A DNA stretch of 64,000 nucleotides from Welwitschia mirabilis. Taxonomy: Eukaryota > Gnetophyta > Gnetopsida > Welwitschiales. The first letter of the stretch is position 1; every line of letters begins with the position of its first letter. The stretch covers positions 246,146,818 to 246,210,817 of the forward strand of contig JBOZIK010000001.1 of the NCBI GenBank assembly GCA_051453625.1, read 5' to 3'. The notes under the pieces were generated by a model, which saw nothing but the letters and a program-made list of their open reading frames with translations, was not told the origin of the DNA and did no database searches. Below, one piece after another: positions 58,843 through 64,000 of the stretch. A program made the position numbers and the translations under genes.

Positions 58843-60190
58843 TTTGATATGTTTACACTAGTAGCAAAGTTAATGTTAATACAAGTCATTTTGATTCTGG
58901 TTGTAATAGGTGATTTTGAGCTAAAATACAGGAATGTAAGAATAGCTTTTTTACATGATGAGCTAGAAGAAGAAACATACAAAACATAGCACGAGGAGTT
59001 TAGGATGAAAGACAAGAAAAATCTTGTTTGCAAACTAAAGAAATCCTTTTATGTATTAAAGTACAAGGAAATGGAACAATGGGACTACTTCTCACATGTG
59101 AAATATCAGTTTCCAAAGAAATCTTATAGGTTTTTATGAATATAGTAGAAAGTATAAGGATGACAACTTAATGAGTTTAAATACAGAAATGAATGAAATG
59201 ATCACTATAGAAAAGAACAAGATGAATATTAACAAGCTAAAGGAATTCCTATCATTAAAGCTAAACATGAAGAACTTCCATAAAGCTAAGTTCATCCTTA
59301 GCATGAACATCACTTTAATATAAAAAGAATGAAAAGTTATGGTTATCTCAAGAATGATATACCAAAAATATTCTTAAGAGATTCAAGATGCAAGATGTAA
59401 AGTCTATTGAAACTTACATTTGAAGGTATTTTAAACTATCATCTTAGTAATGTCCAAAACACGAGAAGGAAAAGAAGTAAAGTTCTTGATTATCATACTG
59501 TATAGTTGTTGGTAGGTTGATATATGTTGTGAGTCTTCTTAGTAGATTCAATAAGCAATATTAAAAAGAAGCATTGGAAAGTAGTTTATGGATTCTAAGA
59601 GATTTAAATGGAAGTTTAAGATTGTGTCTTTATTATAGCAAACATCTAGCAAAGATAAGAAGAGGATTGTAGACTATTAAATTCAAGTTTTGGAGGTGAT
59701 TTAAATATAAGAAATTCCACTTCAAATCAAACATTTATACCAGAGAAGGGTCTATTTCATGAAGTTCAAAAATGCAATCAATGGTGGGTTTTTCAACGAT
59801 GACAATGAAGTACATTGCTACTTAAAGAATGTGTAGAGAAGGGATTTGACTAAAATAATTTAATGGAACGATTAGAAGACATCAAACAAATATGTCAATT
59901 TTCAATAATAATTTAAGTGCCACATTCTTGACACACAATCCCATGTTTCATAAGGATTCAAAACACATTTAAGTGGAGTATCACTTTGTATGGTAATGGA
60001 TCAAGAAAGGATGTGTTCTATAAAAGGTTTATGCTTAGTGATTCTAGAAGATATATTGACAAAAGCACTTTAGCTAGAGAAATTTATAAGGTACTTGAAA
60101 TTCTTGTAACATTGTAAAATGTGGCTAAGAAAATAAATATTGGGGATTCAATGCTGAAGACATAGAAGGTAATTTTGACTTAAGGTGGAG
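58843..60190 (+). pseudogene. Copia A3, 3' part (RT and RNase H)
   Basis: Copia A3 resumes here: RIAFLHDELEEETYK (from about 58,938) matches VKTAFLHG.LEEEIYM, and NLVCKLKKSFYVLK (about 59,020-59,060) matches LVCKLKKSLYGLK. The region for the YVDD box (about 59,185) is decayed. RNase H text (KHWKVVYGF, about 59,570) and the KHI box (about 59,950) follow. AAGGTGGAGATT at 60,182-60,193 is the polypurine tract. Stops are moderate in number. Confidence 0.85.
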
Positions 60191-60489
60191 ATTACTGGAA
60201 TATAATCCTTAGATTAGCTCTTTCATCCTTGCCTAAATTTAAGCACCCACCACGAATGGTGAATATGAAATATGTCTATTTTAGGGTTTTCGTTATTTAA
60301 ACCTAACCTTAAACTTATAAGTTATCTTAAGAAAGCCTCCTTCATATTGCAGTACATTACAGCAAATTTAGTTGTGTAACATTACAAGGATGGTTAGCTT
60401 GTTTTGGTTTTGGGTGCTTCAAGTGAGAAAGTGTGACTACGTGTAGGTTAGGACACAACTCGCAAAGTCAAGTTATGTTCTCTCATATT
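60191..60489 (+). mobile_element. Copia A3 3' LTR, apparently truncated
   Basis: It follows the polypurine tract with TACTGGAATATAATCC. A promoter-like TTTTCGTTATTTAAACC lies near 60,285. It matches the A2 LTR through about 60,480, then the LTR is replaced by sequence related to the ankyrin gene intron. CpG sites become frequent from 60,434 onward. Confidence 0.6.
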
Positions 60490-60759
60490 TTACTTTTTTT
60501 TCATTTTTTTTCCGTCTCTTTCCTTATAACGAGAAAGGTAAATCACTTCTCATAAACGTTGGCAAATGAAATAGACTGATTACCATGCTTATCCGACTCG
60601 TCGTGGGAGAGAATGAGAGTGATGCTCGTTGATCTACTCAATGACTTTCAAGTGATTGCTCCGCACAGCAAAGTGAAAAATAGTCTTACCATCTTTGCTT
60701 CCCATATCTATACCCTCGGGTGCTTTGTTGGCCATGGCTTCTAAAATTCTAATTTCTCC
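60490..60759 (-). pseudogene. Ankyrin-repeat gene fragment, well preserved
   Basis: The minus strand from 60,759 reads GEIRILEAMANKAPEGIDMG, then DGKTIFHFAVRSNHLKVIE, an ankyrin repeat (DG.T.LHFAVRS.HL.VI.LL). One stop (TAG) replaces the expected Leu, and a frame change leads into DKHGNQSISFA, the next repeat start (D..GNT.LHLA). Coding similarity ends near 60,545; the rest resembles the intron beside the 26.4-kb copy. The 5' side is cut by a 100-N gap. Relatives are plant ankyrin membrane proteins of the ACD6/ITN1 type; only the ankyrin part is present. It is much less decayed than its neighbours. Confidence 0.7.
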
Positions 60760-60859
60760 NNNNNNNNNNNNNNNNNNNNNNNNNNNNNNNNNNNNNNNNN
60801 NNNNNNNNNNNNNNNNNNNNNNNNNNNNNNNNNNNNNNNNNNNNNNNNNNNNNNNNNNN

Positions 60860-63800
60860 CTATAAAATTTTCACTAATTCCCATTTTCTATCTCTAAAAT
60901 CATATTCCCATTTATTGTTAAAGGCCTTTCCTTTAAATTATTATAAATGAAATTGGGAATATCATAAGAGATAAGATAGAAAAATGAAGAGGAATCTACC
61001 TTTCATAGCAATGTGGCTAAAGCTATAAATAATGAAGAGTATAAAGATATTCTTAGATCTAGAAAATCACTAAGAAAAGGTGAGTGAATTCTTAACTTAG
61101 GAATTTCATGGTATACCACTTCTAATAGATCTTGGTTTTAAACATACTAAAAAACTAATGGGGCACAATATCTAGTGGAAACATATGATGAATCTAGAAT
61201 TATTAGAGGTTAGAATGTCATGCTAAAAGTCATTATAGGCCCTTTTCCTCTAACAAAGGATAAGAAAAAAACAAATATCTATAAATTGTTATAACTATAG
61301 GAGATGCAGAAATGAAAATTGCAAATGCTACTTTACCAATGTTATGAAATAGAAGTCTTCAAGATATTAGTAATTCTATGTTAAAGAGCTTACTATAAAA
61401 GATCCTTATTCTAAGTTTTTAGAAAACCAAATATGGTTTCTGTAATTATTGCTTGTATGATAAATAATGTAGAGTAAAGTTTTTTCATATCACAGTAAGA
61501 AAACATATCCTAGATTTAGTACATAATTATGTCTAGATTCCTTCTTCTTAGAAATCTATATGAGATGCATGGTGTTTCATCATCCTTATTAATTATAAAT
61601 CAAGAAAGCTATGGATTTGTTTTCTAAAATAGAAGTCTAATGCCTTTATTAAATTCAAGGACTTTAAGAAATTAAAAGAATAGATAGATAGGACTATTAG
61701 AATGAACATTAAGTGTCTTTAAACAAATTATAGTGGAGAGTAGATGTCAGGAAAGTTTGAATCATATTACGAATCTAAAAGAAGCAAAAGGTAGCTTGTT
61801 AGTATATATTATTTACAATAGAATGGTTTTATAGAAATCATGAATCATATACTCTTATAATGTACTAAAATCATGATGAATTTTGATATTTTAGATAAAG
61901 TCTCCTAGATGAAGGTGATTAACACATCATGCTACTTAGTAAATAAAATTTCATCTTTTACTATTAGTGGTAAGACTTTAAATAAGATATGAAGTCAATT
62001 ACTAGGTAGATATGATTACCTCAATAGATTTGGATGTATTTCATATGTACATTTTAAATGTTTACATGAGCAAGGTTAACCCAAAATTCAATTACATCTT
62101 TCTTATTTATGTAGAAGAAACAAAGGTGTACAAAACTAAGATCATGTTATGAATCATGAAATCTATAGGAAAAAAGTAACATGATGCTAACATAGATTAG
62201 GATAAAAAGGAAATATCTATAAGTATCAAAGCCTAATAGAGATGAAGATGAAAAGGAGAATAAATAGGAAGCTTAATAAAAATTCATTAATATCTATATC
62301 CAAGCAAAGGGTACTTATTCCCAAGTGAAGATTCAAATATCTTAAGAAATGGGATATGATAATGAGTCCAAATTTTTATCCATATTTTGTGAAGTGAATG
62401 ATCCGCTATCTTATGATGATGCATTGAAGATTACCCAAAAGGATGACTGAAAGTATCTATGAAAGAAGATATGTAATATCTCTTACCAAATTAAACCTTG
62501 GAGTTGGTAAATCTTCTTTAAAAAAAATTAAAAAAGAAAAATCTTTAGCCTAAAATGATTATTCCACATGAAGCATGCTACATTAGTCCTTATTATATAG
62601 TTTACAATTAAGAGTTATTTCTACAAAATGGGGATAAATGTCTGTAATGTGTTTACACTAGTAGCAAAGTTAGCATCAATTGAAGTCATTTTGATTCTAG
62701 TTGCAATAGGTGATTTTAATCTAGAATACATGGATGCAAGAATATCTTTCTCACATGAAAAGCTAGAAGAAAAAATCTACATAAAGTAGCTAGAGGGGTT
62801 TATGGTAAAAGATAAGGAAAATCTTGTATGCAAGCTCAAGGAGTCCTTTTATGGATTAAAGTAAAGTCCAAGGAAATGGAATAAGAGGGCTGATCTTTAC
62901 ATGTACAATGTTGGTTTCAAAACAAATCTTACAGATTTCTATGTATGAAGTAGAAAGGGTAAAGATGACAACTTCATAAAATTGATTATATTAATGGATC
63001 ACATGACCATTATAGAAAAGAACAAGATGAATATTAATAAGATAAATGAACTCTTATCATCAAAGTTAAACATGAATAACTTAGGTAAAGCCAAGTTCAT
63101 CCTTAGCATGGATAGCACTTTGAGATAAAAAGAATAGAAAGTTGGGGTTATCTCTAGAATGATGCAAAAATAATTTTCTTAAGAGATTCAAGATGTAATA
63201 TGTAAAAACTCCCATTGGAAGGAATTTTAAACTATCATTTAAGCAATGTGTAAATCATAAGAAGGAGTTTAGTTCTTGGATACCATATTGTAAAGTTGTT
63301 GGTAGGTTTATATATGCGATGGTGTGGGTAATACCTATAATTTCTCTTGTTATCAATCTTGTTAGTAAATTTATAAGCAATTTTGAAAAGAAGCGTTAGA
63401 AAGTAGTTTAGTGGATTCTTAAAGATTTAAGTGAAACCTAATATTATGTCTTTGCTATAGCAAAGATACGGTAAAGATAAGAAGAGGATTAGAAAGTAGT
63501 TTAGTGGATTCTTAAAGATTTAAGTGAAACCTAAGATTGTGTCTTTGCTATAGCAAAGATACAATAAAGATAAAAGAAGATTGCAGACTATTGGATTCAA
63601 ATGTTAGAGGAGATTTAGATATAAGAAAGTCCACATCAAGTTAAACATTTATAATAGTAGGAGGACCTATTTCCTGAAATTCAAAGATGCAATCAATGGT
63701 GGGTCTTCCAACGATGAGAATGAAGTACATTTCTACTTCAATAATGTGTACCGAAGGGATTTGATTTTAAAAAAATCAAATTAAAGAATTAGGAAGACAT

Positions 63801-64000
63801 TAAGAAAATATGTAAATTTTTTATAGTAATTTTAAGTGCTATATTATTAACACACAATCCAATGTTTCATAAGAATTCAAAACACATTTAAATGAAGCAT
63901 CAGTTTATATGGTAATAGATCAAGAAAGGATATGTTATATAAAAGGTATATGCTTAGCAATTCCAGAAGATATATTGACAAAAGCACTTCAACTAGAGAA
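60860..64000 (+). pseudogene. Copia A4 (gag end to RNase H), runs off the window
   Basis: It aligns with A3 from the zinc-knuckle end of gag (about 60,935) and continues through protease (about 61,090), integrase (61,300-62,150), RT (62,640-63,240: SHEKLEEKIYIK, NLVCKLKESFYGLK, MDHMTII at the YVDD box) and RNase H (63,400-64,000: DSNVRGDLDIRKSTSS, KHI box). Stops and shifts are fewer than in A1. An in-frame 93-bp tandem duplication lies in RNase H. The 3' LTR would lie beyond the window. Confidence 0.85.
63399..63584. repeat. 93-bp tandem duplication inside RNase H of copia A4
   Basis: Units 63,399-63,491 and 63,492-63,584 both begin GAAAGTAGTTTAGTGGATTC. A2 and A3 have this segment once, so the duplication is specific to A4. 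93 bp is 31 codons, so it keeps the frame. Confidence 0.9.

Noticed and set aside
1-64000. Organelle-derived insertion, rDNA or functional tRNA genes
   Set aside because: I saw no long conserved, GC-richer stretch typical of plastid, mitochondrial or ribosomal DNA. The only tRNA-like match is the degraded segment at 3.05-3.11 kb.

Overview
This is AT-rich, CpG-poor nuclear DNA from a plant, almost certainly an angiosperm. It is gene-poor and made of old, nested, heavily mutated LTR retrotransposons. I infer a plant from Ty1/copia pol relics in the order protease, integrase, reverse transcriptase (RT), RNase H; from two Ty3/gypsy relics ending in a chromodomain; from primer-binding-site-like sequences resembling the plant initiator-Met type; and from degraded ankyrin-repeat coding sequence like the plant ACD6/ITN1 class. 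I find no intact protein-coding gene, rRNA gene, functional tRNA gene or CRISPR array. Most longer open frames cross runs of N or lie in LTRs.

Layout. At 0-2.4 kb is a minus-strand Ty3/gypsy relic: gag, an apparently missing pol core, a chromodomain tail, a polypurine tract and a truncated 3' LTR. At 2.4-5.8 kb is non-coding DNA with a tandem duplication, a tRNA-like (SINE-like) segment and a conserved hairpin. At 5.9-8.5 kb is a long LTR (family C), followed by a two-tier tandem array (about 27 bp, then 52 bp units) at 8.5-9.4 kb. A minus-strand LTR with a PBS-like site begins near 9.9 kb. At 11.5-15.2 kb is Ty1/copia copy A1. At 15.2-16.3 kb is unidentified coding-like sequence, then another family C LTR at 16.9-19.5 kb. 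A second copia family (B) lies at 20.7-24.1 kb, and the 3' end of another A copy (A2) at 24.5-26.2 kb. A degraded ankyrin-repeat gene lies on the minus strand at 26.4-28.6 kb. An unidentified coding-like block is at 30.9-31.9 kb. Two diverged direct repeats at 32.4-33.7 and 39.1-40.5 kb may be the LTRs of one non-coding element. Copia C, the most complete element, is at 41.9-46.7 kb. A chromodomain-bearing gypsy relic is at 47.2-51.7 kb. Copia A3 (52.2-60.5 kb) is split by a nested LTR-like insertion of about 4.5 kb. A second ankyrin fragment, far less decayed than its surroundings, is at 60.5-60.8 kb, and copia A4 runs off the window end.

Assembly. Many N runs, especially those of exactly 100 N, have the same sequence on both sides (20 to about 890 bp). 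These look like contig ends or haplotypes that overlap but were not merged, so several apparent duplications are probably not real. Each is listed separately.

Nothing here looks like a working pathway. The most biologically interesting items are the two ankyrin gene fragments with a shared exon edge, the well-preserved CpG-containing one, the chromodomain elements, the datable nested insertion and the higher-order minisatellite.
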